From NCBI RefSeq assembly GCF_010548305.1, contig NZ_JAAGLV010000018.1:62001-126000 (forward strand): DNA of 64,000 bases, in the 5' to 3' direction. The stretch's first letter is position 1. Every line of letters begins with the position of its first letter. Below are positions 50,376 through 61,383 of the stretch, one piece after another. The notes under the pieces were generated by a model. The model was not told where the DNA came from. It saw only the letters and a list, made by a program, of their open reading frames with translations, and did no database searches. The DNA is from Streptomyces sp. SID13031 (GTDB taxonomy: Bacteria > Actinomycetota > Actinomycetes > Propionibacteriales > Kribbellaceae). The position numbers were made by a program, and so were the translations under genes.

Positions 50376-51602
50376 TCAGCGCGGCGCCCGCCGCAGATAG
50401 TCGAGGCAGACCTCCAGCGGTACCGACGACTTGCCCTTGTCCAGGTCCTCGAACGGCTCCCCGGTCAGCAACCGGTCGACCTCGTCCGGATCGATCATCA
50501 GATGGTGGCTGACGAACTGCCGCTCGGACAGATCGATCCGCAGGTCGAGGTCGGCGCTCGACGCGTGGATGCGGGAGATCCCGAAGAACTCCGGTTTCGC
50601 GCCCTTCTCCAGCCAGCGGCCGAATCCCACCACCGCGGTCTCGATCCTGACCTGCCGCATCCGCCGCTTGATCAGCCCGAGCTCTTCGCGCAGTTCCCGC
50701 TCCATCCCGGCGGCGATCGACTCGACCAGCCGGGTCCGGCCGGTCAGATCCCGCGGCTCCAGACTGCCGGATCCGCTCGGAGCCACCAGCCCTCGCGATG
50801 ACTCGGCCGCCGGACCCTGCAGGACGAGGATCATCCAGTTGTCCTCGGTCAGCGCCAGGGTGGAGATGCCGATCTGGTTCGCGAGAGTGCTTCGCCCCAG
50901 CGGGATCAGCCGGCCGTCCCGGGCCAGGATGTTCCGGTTGACGTCGACCACCACCCGGCTCAGGCTCCTGCTCCACCACTGGTGGCCGGCCAGGTAGTTG
51001 GAGGCCATCGTGTCGAAGTACCGGGCCGGTTGCAGCCGGACCGCGCTACCGGCCAGGTCGAGGTCGGTGCAGAGCCGGACGTTCAGCCCGTCGAACGGCT
51101 GCGACGCGGCCCTGGACCGCTTGGACCTGGCCAGCGCGATCACCGCCGGCTTGATCGCCGCCAGATCCGTCGGGAGCTTGAACGGATGCTCGGAGAACTC
51201 GATCGGCCGGTCGAGCCGGGCGTCGAGCGAAGGGCTCGAGATCACCCGGCCGGCCGAACAACGGGTCAGCTGCCAGTCGCCGTCGAGGACGGCATCGGGA
51301 ACCGGCTTCTGGACGGTTTCGAGGTCTCGCAGCGCCTGTCGCACCTCACGCCAATCTCCGATGAGTGGTACCAGGCCGACGATAGCCAGGCTGGCCGCGA
51401 CAACCGGCGTACTGAGACTGTCGACCCCCAGGCTGACGATGGTGATGACACCGAAGACGGAGCCGGCGGCAGTCGGCCAGCTCTTCGGCACCAGCAGCCT
51501 GGCCCATCCCCAAGCGGCCCAGAACCGGTGCCGGAGCCAGAGCGGGACGCCGTGCCGCAGGCGCTGCTCCGGATGAATCGCGACGACTTGCAACTCTCCC
51601 AT
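50376..51602 (-). CDS. Membrane-associated Nudix-box protein
   Basis: A 408-residue protein. Residues ~45-82 hold one or two membrane helices (SVFGVITIVSLGV, VVAASLAIVGLVPLIGDW). Residues 288-310 match the Nudix consensus GX5EX7REUXEEXGU exactly: Gly288, Glu294, then RELREELGL at 302-310. The region between 90 and 250 is unassigned. The Nudix domain would hydrolyse a nucleoside-diphosphate-linked compound. RBS aaggggg before ATG 51602. Convergent with DedA (1-bp gap), downstream of a 134-aa hypothetical and the SARP regulator. Confidence 0.78.
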   Translation of the reverse strand: MGELQVVAIHPEQRLRHGVPLWLRHRFWAAWGWARLLVPKSWPTAAGSVFGVITIVSLGVDSLSTPVVAASLAIVGLVPLIGDWREVRQALRDLETVQKPVPDAVLDGDWQLTRCSAGRVISSPSLDARLDRPIEFSEHPFKLPTDLAAIKPAVIALARSKRSRAASQPFDGLNVRLCTDLDLAGSAVRLQPARYFDTMASNYLAGHQWWSRSLSRVVVDVNRNILARDGRLIPLGRSTLANQIGISTLALTEDNWMILVLQGPAAESSRGLVAPSGSGSLEPRDLTGRTRLVESIAAGMERELREELGLIKRRMRQVRIETAVVGFGRWLEKGAKPEFFGISRIHASSADLDLRIDLSERQFVSHHLMIDPDEVDRLLTGEPFEDLDKGKSSVPLEVCLDYLRRAPR

Positions 51603-51655
51603 GGTTCCCCCCTTAGCCGACTCATCGAGCCCGCGGGTGAACCGTTACGGTTTAT

Positions 51656-52060
51656 TCAGTGCCCGAAGGGGAACTGGGGATCCGACCAGACGTAGTCGGT
51701 GCTGAGCTCGGTCAGGTCCGAGGTGCCGACCTGACCGGACGGTAACGGCCCGACCACCTGACCGGACCCGAGTGAACAAGCCACCCGGATCCGGTCTGCC
51801 GCCTGGTACCAGACCAGCGCCCCCCGTGGCGCAGCCCCCTCTTGCAGCAGGGCGTGGTGGTCGAGCCATCGCAACGCATCCTCCGGATCGTGCCAGCCGC
51901 TGTCCTGGGCATAGCCGAAGGCCATCCGCTGGAATTTCAGCGACCAGTCCTGCCAGGCCGCCGACCCCACCCGTTCCAGTTGCCAGCTGAGCGCGGCCTC
52001 CGTGTCCCGTGGGTTAGCGGCCCACTGCGCGGTCTGGCGCTCCACAACGATTTCCCCCAT
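51656..52060 (-). CDS. Hypothetical protein, possibly NlpC/CHAP-like fragment
   Basis: A 134-residue protein, Trp-rich (AALSWQLERVGSAAWQDWSLKF). Its central GALVWYQAADRIRVACSLGSGQVVGP weakly resembles the strand pattern of NlpC/P60 or CHAP proteins, but no catalytic Cys-His pair is evident and there is no signal peptide. Not recognised. It lies 143 bp after the SARP regulator gene and 53 bp before the Nudix gene on the same strand, so the three may form a unit. Confidence 0.55.
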   Translation of the reverse strand: MGEIVVERQTAQWAANPRDTEAALSWQLERVGSAAWQDWSLKFQRMAFGYAQDSGWHDPEDALRWLDHHALLQEGAAPRGALVWYQAADRIRVACSLGSGQVVGPLPSGQVGTSDLTELSTDYVWSDPQFPFGH

Positions 52061-52203
52061 GGCCGTGCTCCCCCCGTCCACCGGCCTTTGCCGTGGTACC
52101 AGAATCTTCGCCCGGGCACATACACCGGCCGTACATTCCAAATATCAACTACACCCGGCGACGAAACTGCTGCTGCGGTGAAAGGCTGCGGCCGTTGAGG
52201 AGG

Positions 52204-55185
52204 TCAGCCGGCCGCGAGATCCGTGGTCAGCTCCGCGAGGGCGGCGCGGGCCTGGCCGACCTTGGTGTCGCTGGCAACAAGCTGCCAGACGCGGGCCGCG
52301 CGGTCCAGGTAGCGACGGGCGAAGTCCACATTGCCGGTGCTCGCGTAGAGCTTGCCGAGGTCGTACGCCGCCTGTCCCTCGACGCTGCGATCGCCCAGCC
52401 GCTGGCCGATCTCGATCGCGTCGAGCAGCATCCGCCGGGCCGCCGCCTCGTCGCCGACGACCACCAGCGCCTGCCCGAGCTCGGCCCGTCCCCAGGCCGC
52501 GCAGTGGTCGTCGCCCAGGCTGTTGAAGATCGCCAGCGACGCCTGCAGCTGCCGGACCGCCTGGTCGTTGCGGTCCTGACGCATCCGGAGGGCGGCGATC
52601 CGGCGCCGGACCTTCGCCTCGCGGTGTGAGTCCCCGAGCCGTACTCCGAGCAGGAACGCCTCGGCCAGGTAGCGCCCGGCGACGACCGTGTCGTTGCGGC
52701 TCAGCCAGATCGAGGCGGCCGCGCTCCTGGCCACCGCCTCGCCGTTCTTGTCGCCGACCTCGACCAGCGCCTCTACCGCCCGCTCGTACTGCGCGAGCGC
52801 CTCGTCCGGCCGGCCTCGTTCGCGTAGCCAGGTCCCGAGCCCGACGGAGACGATCCCGACGCCTTGCAGATCCCCGATCTCGGTGAAGATCGCGGCGCCC
52901 TCGGTGAGGTGCTCCCAGCCCGCATCCCAGTCGTCGCGGTAGATCGCGAGCTGGGCCAGGTTGCGATGCATGATCGCCTCGCCGCGCTGGTCCCCGCAGG
53001 CGATCGCGCTGGTCAGGCCGGGCTGGTGCGACTCGTTCCAGTCGTCGAAGTACGCGCGCATGTCCAGGTACGGACCCCAGGCAGCCGCGATCCGCCAGGC
53101 GTAGTCGTGCAGCCCGTTCTGTGCGGCGGCCCGGATCGCCGGGGCGAACGTGGACCGCTCGGCGTCGAACCAGGCGATCGCATCCGTCGGGGTGAACGGT
53201 TGCGGGTCCGGGGCGAGCAGCGGGCCGGTGTGCTCGACGACCCCGAAGTACCCGAACGGCAACGCCGCGGTGGCCCGGCGGACCTTGTGCAGCAGGGATT
53301 CGAAGACGGTTCGCAGATCCTTGATCGCCTGCGCCTTCTGCCCCTCGTCACCGACCCCGATGGCGTGCAGCCGCAACAGATCGTGCACTCTGTACCGCGC
53401 TGTGCCGTTCTGGTCGACCGTGCTGATCTGGACCAGGTTGACCTCGATCAGCCGGTCCATGCTGCGGCGGACCGAGGCCGGCGTGGAGATCGACTCCAGG
53501 ATGCGGGCCGAGAACTCACCGACCGCGAAGTGCCCGATCAGCCGGTAGAGCCGGGCTTCCTCGGCGCTCAGCGCGTCGTAGCTCAGGTCGGCGCTGGTCC
53601 GGACGGCGAGCTCGCCGATGCTCAGCTCGTCCAGCCGGTGGGTCTCGTCGCGGAGCCGCCGGGCCAGCTCGGCCGGGCTGAGGTCGGGCCGCTGGGCCAG
53701 CCGGCTGGCGACGATCCGGATCGCGAGCGGCAGGTTCGCGCAGGCCGCGAGGATCTCGATGGCCGCCGCCGAGTCGGTGTCGACGCGGCCGGCTCCCGCC
53801 ACCCGGCGGAGCAGCTCGGCCGCTTCGCCGTCGTCGAAGGTGTCGAGCGGTGTGCTGTCCGCGCCGGCCAGGTCCATCAGCCTGTTCCGGCTGGTGATGA
53901 CGACGGCCGATGCGCCGGTCCCGGGCATCAGCGGCGCGATCTGGCTCGCCGCCGCGACATCGTCGAGGACGATCAGCACCCGCCGGCTGGCCAGCTCGGA
54001 CCGCAGCGCCGCCGACCGCCGCTCTGGATCGGCCGGTACTGCGGAGTCCGACATGTTGAGGCTCAGCAACAGGTCGGTCAGCGCGGCTGCGGGGTCGCGC
54101 GGCTCGGTCGCGCCACGCATGTCCAGGTAGATCTGCCCATCCGGAAACGACTCCCGGACGAGGTGGCCGAGCCGGACCGCGAGCGAGGTCTTGCCCGTGC
54201 CCGGAGCACCCGAGATCACGGCGATCGGCGGTCGTACCGGGTCGCGGCCACAGACCAGGTCGCGCAACTGCTCCAGGTGCTGCTCCCGGCCGCTGAAGTC
54301 GGCCAGGTCCAGTGGGAGCTGGCTTGGCGGCCGGTGCGGCTCGGCGAGCACCGGGGAGGTCATCAGCCCGACCGGCTCGGGCTCAGCTTGAGAAGGCGTA
54401 CGGGTGGCTGCTGGGATGCCGGGGTCGGGCCAGTTGGCCGAGCGGCCATTCTCCGCGCGGGCACCGGCTGCCTGGAGCTCCGGGCTCGGCTTGACGTCCA
54501 GCTCGTCGGCCAGGGTCTGCACGGCCTTCAGATACGCCGCTCTGGCTTCGCCGGTCCGCCCGGCAGCCAGTAGCGCGTCAACCAGTCGCCGCCAGAGCTG
54601 TTCGTCGTACGGGTCCTCGGTGAGGCGTCCACTGAGCAGGACTGCGGCACCGCTCGCGTCGCCGTACTCGAGCCGCAGGTCGAGCAGGGTGTCGACCAGT
54701 CCCCGGTACTGCGCGTCGAGGCGGGCGATCGAGCCTTCCCAGGCCGACGGGATGGTCAGGTCTTCGAGCGGGTGCCCACGCCACAACGAATACGCGCGCG
54801 ACAGGACGAGCATGGCCTCGCGCTTGTCACCCGCGTCGCGCAGGTGACCACCCTCAGCGAGCAGAGACTCGAACAGGCTCGCATCGAGCTCGTCGACGCC
54901 GACCGCGATGCTGTAGCCGGCCGCGGAGGTGTCGATCGCAGCGGCCAGCCCGACCTCCTGCAGGACTCCACGCAAGGCCCGGACGTAGGTACGGATGTTG
55001 GCGGTCGCCGAGCGGGGCGGGCTGCCCTCCCAGAGCGCGTCGGCGATCAGGTCGGTGGAGACGAACCGGTTGGGGTGCAGCAGGAGCGTGGCGAGCAGCT
55101 GGCGCGGCTTACTGGCGCGGAGCGGCTGGCCCGGGACGTGAGCGAGGCGCAGAGGTCCGAGGATCTCGTACCTCAGACTGTCCAC
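52204..55185 (-). CDS. SARP-family regulator with NB-ARC and TPR domains (AfsR-like)
   Basis: A 993-residue regulator. An N-terminal OmpR-type winged HTH (LRYEILGPLRL...RKPRQLLATLLLHPN-like; ALWEGSPPRSATANIRTYVRALR) and BTAD domain to ~250; a linker; an NB-ARC ATPase with P-loop SGAPGTGKTS (about 326-335), VLIVLDDVAAASQ and a GLPL-like ANLPLAIRI; then C-terminal TPR repeats (about 690-990). This is the AfsR type that activates secondary metabolite genes. The start is GTG behind GAGGGCGAG. No biosynthetic cluster is directly attached; the closest are the hypothetical/Nudix genes downstream. Confidence 0.92.
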   Translation of the reverse strand: MDSLRYEILGPLRLAHVPGQPLRASKPRQLLATLLLHPNRFVSTDLIADALWEGSPPRSATANIRTYVRALRGVLQEVGLAAAIDTSAAGYSIAVGVDELDASLFESLLAEGGHLRDAGDKREAMLVLSRAYSLWRGHPLEDLTIPSAWEGSIARLDAQYRGLVDTLLDLRLEYGDASGAAVLLSGRLTEDPYDEQLWRRLVDALLAAGRTGEARAAYLKAVQTLADELDVKPSPELQAAGARAENGRSANWPDPGIPAATRTPSQAEPEPVGLMTSPVLAEPHRPPSQLPLDLADFSGREQHLEQLRDLVCGRDPVRPPIAVISGAPGTGKTSLAVRLGHLVRESFPDGQIYLDMRGATEPRDPAAALTDLLLSLNMSDSAVPADPERRSAALRSELASRRVLIVLDDVAAASQIAPLMPGTGASAVVITSRNRLMDLAGADSTPLDTFDDGEAAELLRRVAGAGRVDTDSAAAIEILAACANLPLAIRIVASRLAQRPDLSPAELARRLRDETHRLDELSIGELAVRTSADLSYDALSAEEARLYRLIGHFAVGEFSARILESISTPASVRRSMDRLIEVNLVQISTVDQNGTARYRVHDLLRLHAIGVGDEGQKAQAIKDLRTVFESLLHKVRRATAALPFGYFGVVEHTGPLLAPDPQPFTPTDAIAWFDAERSTFAPAIRAAAQNGLHDYAWRIAAAWGPYLDMRAYFDDWNESHQPGLTSAIACGDQRGEAIMHRNLAQLAIYRDDWDAGWEHLTEGAAIFTEIGDLQGVGIVSVGLGTWLRERGRPDEALAQYERAVEALVEVGDKNGEAVARSAAASIWLSRNDTVVAGRYLAEAFLLGVRLGDSHREAKVRRRIAALRMRQDRNDQAVRQLQASLAIFNSLGDDHCAAWGRAELGQALVVVGDEAAARRMLLDAIEIGQRLGDRSVEGQAAYDLGKLYASTGNVDFARRYLDRAARVWQLVASDTKVGQARAALAELTTDLAAG

Positions 55186-55503
55186 TTGCTCGCCCTCTCA
55201 ACTGTTGGCCCGCCCCATGGTGTCATCCCACCGGCCCCGCCGGGAAGCTTCGCCAGTGCGATGTACGTCGCCCTGCCAGACAGGGGCGGTGGGGTGGGGC
55301 AGCAGGTATGCAGCCGGATGTACGCACGATGTATCTCGGCCCGGCATCGTGGTCCGCGGTACCGGGGGGAGGGCAGGCCCGGGGGTGACGAACTGACCGT
55401 CGTCGCGCCCGGGCCTGAATTTCCGAACCTTAGGGCACTGAGCATCGGCAGTGGGGGCACTGGCCGGGGGGAGCTCAGTGCCCTATCGACCACCGGTGGT
55501 TGT
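55186..55503. other. 318-bp region upstream of the SARP gene
   Basis: No gene supported. Holds the SARP promoter and, toward lemA, the stem-loop at 55431-55485 and a perfect 12-bp palindrome accaccggtggt at 55489-55500 just before the lemA stop. Confidence 0.5.
55431..55485. terminator. 13-bp stem-loop after lemA
   Basis: tagggcactgagc (55431-55443) and gctcagtgcccta (55473-55485) are perfect complements with a 29-base loop, 19 bp after the lemA stop on the minus strand. Confidence 0.75.
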
Positions 55504-56277
55504 TTACTGACCGCCAGTGAAAGGCGGCTGACCGTCCTGCGGAGCGGGGGCTCCCGCAGGCGGTCCGCCGACGGGGGGCTGGCCCTGCGGCGGGAACTGC
55601 GGGTTCTGGTACTGCGGGGGCTGGCCCGGCAGCTGCGGCTGGATCTGGCCCGAGGACTGCGCGCCCGGCTGCATCTGCGGCGGCGTCTGCTCGCCCTCGA
55701 CCGAGCCGATCGTGCCGAACGAGACCTGCGGGACCGCGCGGACCTGCTCGTCCTTGACCTCGAAGTAGCCGGCCTTGTCGAACTTGAACCGGCCCGCGAT
55801 CAGGTTCGACGGGAACGACTCGATCCGGGTGTTGTAGTCGCCGACGTTGGCGTTGTAGAAGCGCCGGCCGGCCGCGATCCGGTCCTCGGTGTCGGTCAGC
55901 TCGCGCTGCAGGTTGAGGAAGTTCTGGTTCGACTGGACCTGCGGGTAGGCCTCGACCGAGATCATCATCTGCCGCAGCGCGCCGGACAGCTCACCCTCCG
56001 CGGCCGCCCGCTGCTCCGGGTTCGCGCCCTGCACGTTCACCGCCTGGGTACGCAGCCGGGCGACCTCCTCGAACACGTGCCGCTCGTGCGCGGCGAAGGC
56101 CCGGACGGTCTCGACCAGGTTCGGGATCAGGTCGTAGCGGCGGTGCAGCTCGACGTCGATCTGCCGCCAGGACTCCTGGATCAGGTTCCGCTGCTTGACG
56201 AACCGGTTGTACGAGACCATCAGCGCGATGGCCGCAATCACGACGACCGCGACGATGATGACGATGACGAGGGTCAT
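55504..56277 (-). CDS. LemA-family protein
   Basis: A 257-residue membrane protein. One N-terminal helix (about 2-22), then YNRFVKQRNLIQESWRQIDVELHRRYDLIPNLVETV, the LemA signature, and a coiled helical bundle to ~185 (NANVGDYNTRIESFPSNLIA). The C-terminal ~70 residues are Pro/Gln/Gly-rich low complexity (GQPPQYQNPQFPPQGQPP). Function unknown; often linked to envelope stress. Followed by its own terminator. Confidence 0.92.
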   Translation of the reverse strand: MTLVIVIIVAVVVIAAIALMVSYNRFVKQRNLIQESWRQIDVELHRRYDLIPNLVETVRAFAAHERHVFEEVARLRTQAVNVQGANPEQRAAAEGELSGALRQMMISVEAYPQVQSNQNFLNLQRELTDTEDRIAAGRRFYNANVGDYNTRIESFPSNLIAGRFKFDKAGYFEVKDEQVRAVPQVSFGTIGSVEGEQTPPQMQPGAQSSGQIQPQLPGQPPQYQNPQFPPQGQPPVGGPPAGAPAPQDGQPPFTGGQ

Positions 56278-56343
56278 TTCCCTGCTCCCGAGTGTTGGGT
56301 ACGACTCGGGAGCGACTCTAACCGGGTTCGGGGCCGGGGTGGC

Positions 56344-56889
56344 TCAGCCGAGGCCGAGCTCTTCGAGGCCGAAGACCGTGCGGTACTCCAGGCCCGCCGC
56401 CTCGACCTTCTCCTGCGCGCCGGTCGCACGGTCCACGATCACCGCGACGGCGACCACCTCGGCACCGGCCTCGCGGAGCGCCTCGACGGCGGTCAGGACC
56501 GAGCCGCCGGTGGTGGAGGTGTCCTCGACCGCGAGCACCCGGCGGCCCTTCACGTCCGGACCCTCGATCTGACGCTGCAGCCCGTGCGCCTTCCCTGCCT
56601 TGCGGACGACGAACGCGTCCAGCTTGCGGCCCTGCTGCGCCGCCGCGTAGAGCATCGACAACGCGACCGGGTCCGCACCGAGGGTGAGCCCGCCGACGGC
56701 GTCGTACTCGAGGTCCGCGGTCAGCTCCAGCAACGCGGGCCCGATCAGCGGCGCCGCCTCGGCGTCCAGCGTGATCCGGCGCAGATCGACGTAGTAGTCG
56801 GCTTCCTTGCCCGAGGCCAGCGTCACCCGCCCGTGCACGATCGCCTTGGTCTTGACCTGGTCCAGGAGGGCAGCGCGATCAGAGCTCAT
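56344..56889 (-). CDS. pyrE: Orotate phosphoribosyltransferase
   Basis: Pyrimidine biosynthesis enzyme that makes OMP from orotate and PRPP. The 181-residue product has GKEADYYVDLRRITLD, VGGLTLGADPVA, FVVRKAGKAHGLQRQIEG and the PRPP loop RVLAVEDTSTTGGS (117-130). Length is usual for actinobacterial PyrE. It lies 19 bp downstream of the sortase gene, possibly co-transcribed. Confidence 0.95.
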   Translation of the reverse strand: MSSDRAALLDQVKTKAIVHGRVTLASGKEADYYVDLRRITLDAEAAPLIGPALLELTADLEYDAVGGLTLGADPVALSMLYAAAQQGRKLDAFVVRKAGKAHGLQRQIEGPDVKGRRVLAVEDTSTTGGSVLTAVEALREAGAEVVAVAVIVDRATGAQEKVEAAGLEYRTVFGLEELGLG

Positions 56890-56908
56890 GAGGCCACAGC
56901 TTAAACCG

Positions 56909-57541
56909 TCAGGACTTCTTGTCGGCTTTCACCAGGTGGCCGAAGGCAACTGAGCGGTCCGGGGAGTGGAACAGGTCCTGGCAGGTGGTGAGGGTGATGG
57001 TCGAGGTGGTCGGCGTCTCGCGGGGTTTGCCCGGGACGGGTTCGAGCACCCAGTTGTCGGCCGGTTTGACGGTCAGGTCGCGGGGCGAGCCGTCCAGCTC
57101 GTAGGTGTAGATCGCGTCGGCCGTCTCCACGATCACCTGGTCGCCCTTCTTGAGCTCCAGCAGCTTGCGGAACGGCGAACCGTGCGTGACCCGGTGCCCG
57201 GCGACGGCGAAATTGCCCGGCTCCCCGGGCAGCTGGGTCTGCGGATAGTGCCCGATCCCCCGGGTCAGGTCGTCCTTGCCGACGCCTTCGACGACCGGCT
57301 TCTCCCAGTCGCTGCCCAGCTTGGGGATCCGCAGCAGCACGATGGGTTTGCCGGCTGCCGCCTTCGTCCCCGGCTTCTGCGCCGACGGCTTCCAGTTGTC
57401 GTGCAGGTCGCGTTTCAGGTCGTCCATCGCGTGGTTCGAGGTGATCCCGGTACCGAAGTACTGCCACCCGACCCAGCCGAGCAACCCGAGCCCGGCCACC
57501 AGCAGGACGACGCCTAAACCCCGCACAATGCCCCGTCCCAT
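56909..57541 (-). CDS. Class E-type sortase
   Basis: Membrane-bound transpeptidase of 210 residues. One N-terminal helix (9-27), a spacer, then the sortase barrel: AGHRVTHGSPF with His116, TLTTCQDLF with Cys187, and Arg196 nearby. The TLTTC motif and small size fit class E (sometimes D) of actinobacteria, which attach secreted proteins to the wall at LAXTG sites. No substrate gene is nearby. ATG 57541 is chosen; catact upstream suggests a leaderless start; a TTG at 57568 is possible. Confidence 0.88.
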   Translation of the reverse strand: MGRGIVRGLGVVLLVAGLGLLGWVGWQYFGTGITSNHAMDDLKRDLHDNWKPSAQKPGTKAAAGKPIVLLRIPKLGSDWEKPVVEGVGKDDLTRGIGHYPQTQLPGEPGNFAVAGHRVTHGSPFRKLLELKKGDQVIVETADAIYTYELDGSPRDLTVKPADNWVLEPVPGKPRETPTTSTITLTTCQDLFHSPDRSVAFGHLVKADKKS

Positions 57542-57648
57542 GCCGACAAGTATGCAGATGAGCTGCAAAGGCTGTGTACGTCGTGTCGATGGACGCAGGT
57601 CCTTGCCCAGGACGACTATGTGCTGAGCATCCGTTCTAGGAGGTAGCC

Positions 57649-58691
57649 GTGAAGGCGCTGGTCAAGGCCGAGAGCAAGCCCGGACTGTGGTTGCAGGACG
57701 TTCCGGTGCCCGAGATCGAAGCCGACGAAGTACTGATCAAGGTCTTGCGGACCGGTCTGTGCGGGACCGACCTGCACATTCAGAACTGGGATCCGTGGGC
57801 ACAGAAGAACGTGCCGGTACCGATGGTGACCGGGCACGAGTTCTGCGGCGAGGTGGTGGAGATCGGCGCCGGGGTCCGCGATGTCGCGGTCGGTGACCTG
57901 GTCAGCGGCGAGGGGCACCTCGTCTGCGGCCGTTGCCGCAACTGCCGGGCCGGCCGCCGGCACCTGTGCATCAAGACGCGCGGCCTCGGCGTGCACGTGG
58001 CGGGCGCCTTCGCGGAGTACGTGAAGCTGCCGGCCACCAACGTCTGGGTGCACCGCGACCCGGTCGACCTCGACGTCGCCGCGATCTTCGACCCGTTCGG
58101 CAACGCCGTGCACACCGCGCTGTCGTTCCCGGTGGTCGGCGAGGACGTACTGATCACCGGCGCCGGCCCGATCGGCATCATGGCCGCAGCCGTCGCGCTG
58201 CACGCCGGCGCGCGCAACGTGGTGATCACCGATCTGTCCGACTACCGGCTCGACCTGGCCCGCAAGATCGGCGTCACGCACGCGGTGAACGTCCGCGAGC
58301 AGTCCATCGCCGACGCCCAGCGCGAGCTCGGGATGCGCGAGGGGTTCGACGTCGGGATGGAGATGTCCGGTCAGCCGGCCGCGCTGCGGGACATGCTCGC
58401 GAACATGAACCACGGCGGCAAGATCGCGATGCTCGGCCTGCCCGCAGACGAGATCGCGATCGACTGGGGCACCGTGGTGCTCAACATGCTGACCATCAAG
58501 GGCATCTACGGCCGGGAGATGTTCGAGACCTGGTACTCGATGTCGGTGATGCTGGAGCGCGGCCTCGACCTCGCGCCGGTGATCACACACCGGTTCGGCT
58601 ATACCGAGTTCGAGCAGGCCTTCGACGTCGCCCGCAACGGCGACTGCGGCAAAGTGATCCTGGACTGGACCAACCTGGAGGAGAAGCACTG

Positions 58692-58692
<1 letters not shown>
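57649..58692 (+). CDS. tdh: L-threonine 3-dehydrogenase
   Basis: Zinc-dependent medium-chain dehydrogenase of 347 residues. CGTDLHIQNWDPWAQ with Cys38 and GHEFCGEVV hold catalytic zinc ligands; CGRCRNCRAGRRHLC carries the four structural-zinc Cys; GAGPIGIMAAAVA is the NAD-binding loop. Converts threonine to 2-amino-3-ketobutyrate. AGGAGGT at 57638-57644 and GTG start. TGATG overlap with kbl shows the two-step pathway is coupled. Confidence 0.96.
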
Positions 58693-59869
<1,177 letters not shown>

Positions 59870-59873
<4 letters not shown>

Positions 59874-60142
59874 GGCTGTGTCGGCCCGCCCTCGATCCGG
59901 GGCGGGCCGTCGTCGGCGCCGGTGTGCTCGCGGACGGCGTCCAGATAGATCCGGTCGGCGCGTTCCTGGATCCGCTCCTGCGACTCGATCCGCAGTTGCT
60001 CGCGCTTGGTCAGCTCACGCTCCCGCATCATCGCCAGCTCATGCTTGCGCTGCCGGCTCTGCATCACGCCCCAGACGACCCAGCCGCCGCAGCTCAGGGC
60101 GAGCACGAAGAAGATGCCGAGCAGTGTCTGTAGTGACTCCAT
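59870..60142 (-). CDS. Small membrane/coiled-coil protein of the RiPP locus
   Basis: A 90-residue protein: one membrane helix (about 6-26, LLGIFFVLALSCGGWVVWGV), then a charged coiled-coil segment (ELTKREQLRIESQERIQERA) and a short Pro-rich tail. Not recognised. Its ATG overlaps the stop of the M50 protease gene by one base (TGATG), so it is translated with it and may scaffold or assist it. Confidence 0.7.
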
Positions 60143-61383
60143 CAGGCGGCCTCCGTCGCTCTCCGTTTCCACACTACGGCCCAGCGCAGCAATCCGCAGA
60201 CCGCAACAGCCTCGACGGCCAGTACTGCGATCGCCAAGGCCGGGTTCCACAGGTTGGCGAGGCTGAAGTACCAACTGCGGACCAGCAGCACGATGGCCGG
60301 GCCGAGGATCGCGGTGGCCAGTACGGCGTACCCGGTGTAGATCACCCGGGCCCGGCGCGGGTAGCCGGCGACACCGGCCGGCCCACGGCGCAGGAAGGCG
60401 CCGGCGAAGCGGAACGACTCTCCCTGCAGGTTCGACGTCGAGGTGGCGTGTTCGAGCATGTGATAGCCGTCCAGCTTGAGCACTGGCACGAGGTTCGCCA
60501 CTGCCGCGACCGTGCCGAACATGAGCAACGCCGCGGCCAGACCATGCCACCAGCCCGACTGCGGACCCCACCGCCAGAGCACTGCGAACGGGATCAGCGC
60601 GATCAGGTTGACGTAGATCCCCGCGAACGACGTGACGACGCGTTGGGCCGGCCGCGGGAAGGTGACGACGTCGTCGACCTTGCAGTACGGCGCGATCATC
60701 GGGAACCGCCACATCACCCCGATCTCGGTCGGTCGCCCGCCGTACCGGACACAGGCGATGCCGTGGAAGAACTCGTGCCCGGCGATCACCAGCCACCCGA
60801 CGGCGAACCCGACGATTCCCGCAGTCCAGCGCGACGGCGAGTCCGCTACGGCCGACCACAGCGTGGACCAGTCGAGCAGCACGAGCACAGCGAGCGCAGT
60901 ACCGAGCAGCGCCAGCGGTACTGCGGCCAGCGGGTGCAGCAGCCACCCGATCCGTCGGGCCAGCGGTACTACGAGCTCGGCCGCACCGGGCAGCGGCCGA
61001 CGCCACAGCAGTGGTGACCGGCCGGCCGCACGACGGGCGACCTCGGTCTTCTCCCGTACTGCGTCCAGCTGCTCAGGTGCAGCCGGGTCGATGAGGGCAT
61101 GCGAGTGCAGGAGGCCGAGGAGCTGCTGCCAATGCGCCTCCCCCAGCCTCTTGCCGAACTGGCCCGCGTAGTCGACGCCGATGTCGGCCAGCGTCCGGTG
61201 GCCGTCGAGCTGCGCCATCAGGAACGCCTCCCGCGGACCGACCCGCAGGAACGCGTGGGTGTCACGGTCGCCGACCACGTGGACGACGGCCGTCCCCTTC
61301 TGCAGGCCAGGCCCGATCCGGACCGCCTCACGCAGCGCCGGCCGAGCCTCCGCCAGCCAGGCGGGATCGCTGACGGCTGTCAT
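60142..61383 (-). CDS. M50-family peptide zinc metalloprotease with N-terminal PqqD-like region
   Basis: Membrane protease of 413 residues. Residues ~20-100 look like the PqqD-type winged helix found in RiPP proteins (FLRVGPREAFLMAQLDGHRTLADIG). Then membrane helices, with zinc motif HEFFHG (203-208) in a helix and LDGYHMLEHA (Asp305) in a later one, the site-2-protease arrangement. Such proteins accompany lanthipeptide, thiopeptide and related loci and may cleave or export the peptide. The start overlaps the elimination-domain gene as ATGA. Confidence 0.85.
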   Translation of the reverse strand: MTAVSDPAWLAEARPALREAVRIGPGLQKGTAVVHVVGDRDTHAFLRVGPREAFLMAQLDGHRTLADIGVDYAGQFGKRLGEAHWQQLLGLLHSHALIDPAAPEQLDAVREKTEVARRAAGRSPLLWRRPLPGAAELVVPLARRIGWLLHPLAAVPLALLGTALAVLVLLDWSTLWSAVADSPSRWTAGIVGFAVGWLVIAGHEFFHGIACVRYGGRPTEIGVMWRFPMIAPYCKVDDVVTFPRPAQRVVTSFAGIYVNLIALIPFAVLWRWGPQSGWWHGLAAALLMFGTVAAVANLVPVLKLDGYHMLEHATSTSNLQGESFRFAGAFLRRGPAGVAGYPRRARVIYTGYAVLATAILGPAIVLLVRSWYFSLANLWNPALAIAVLAVEAVAVCGLLRWAVVWKRRATEAA

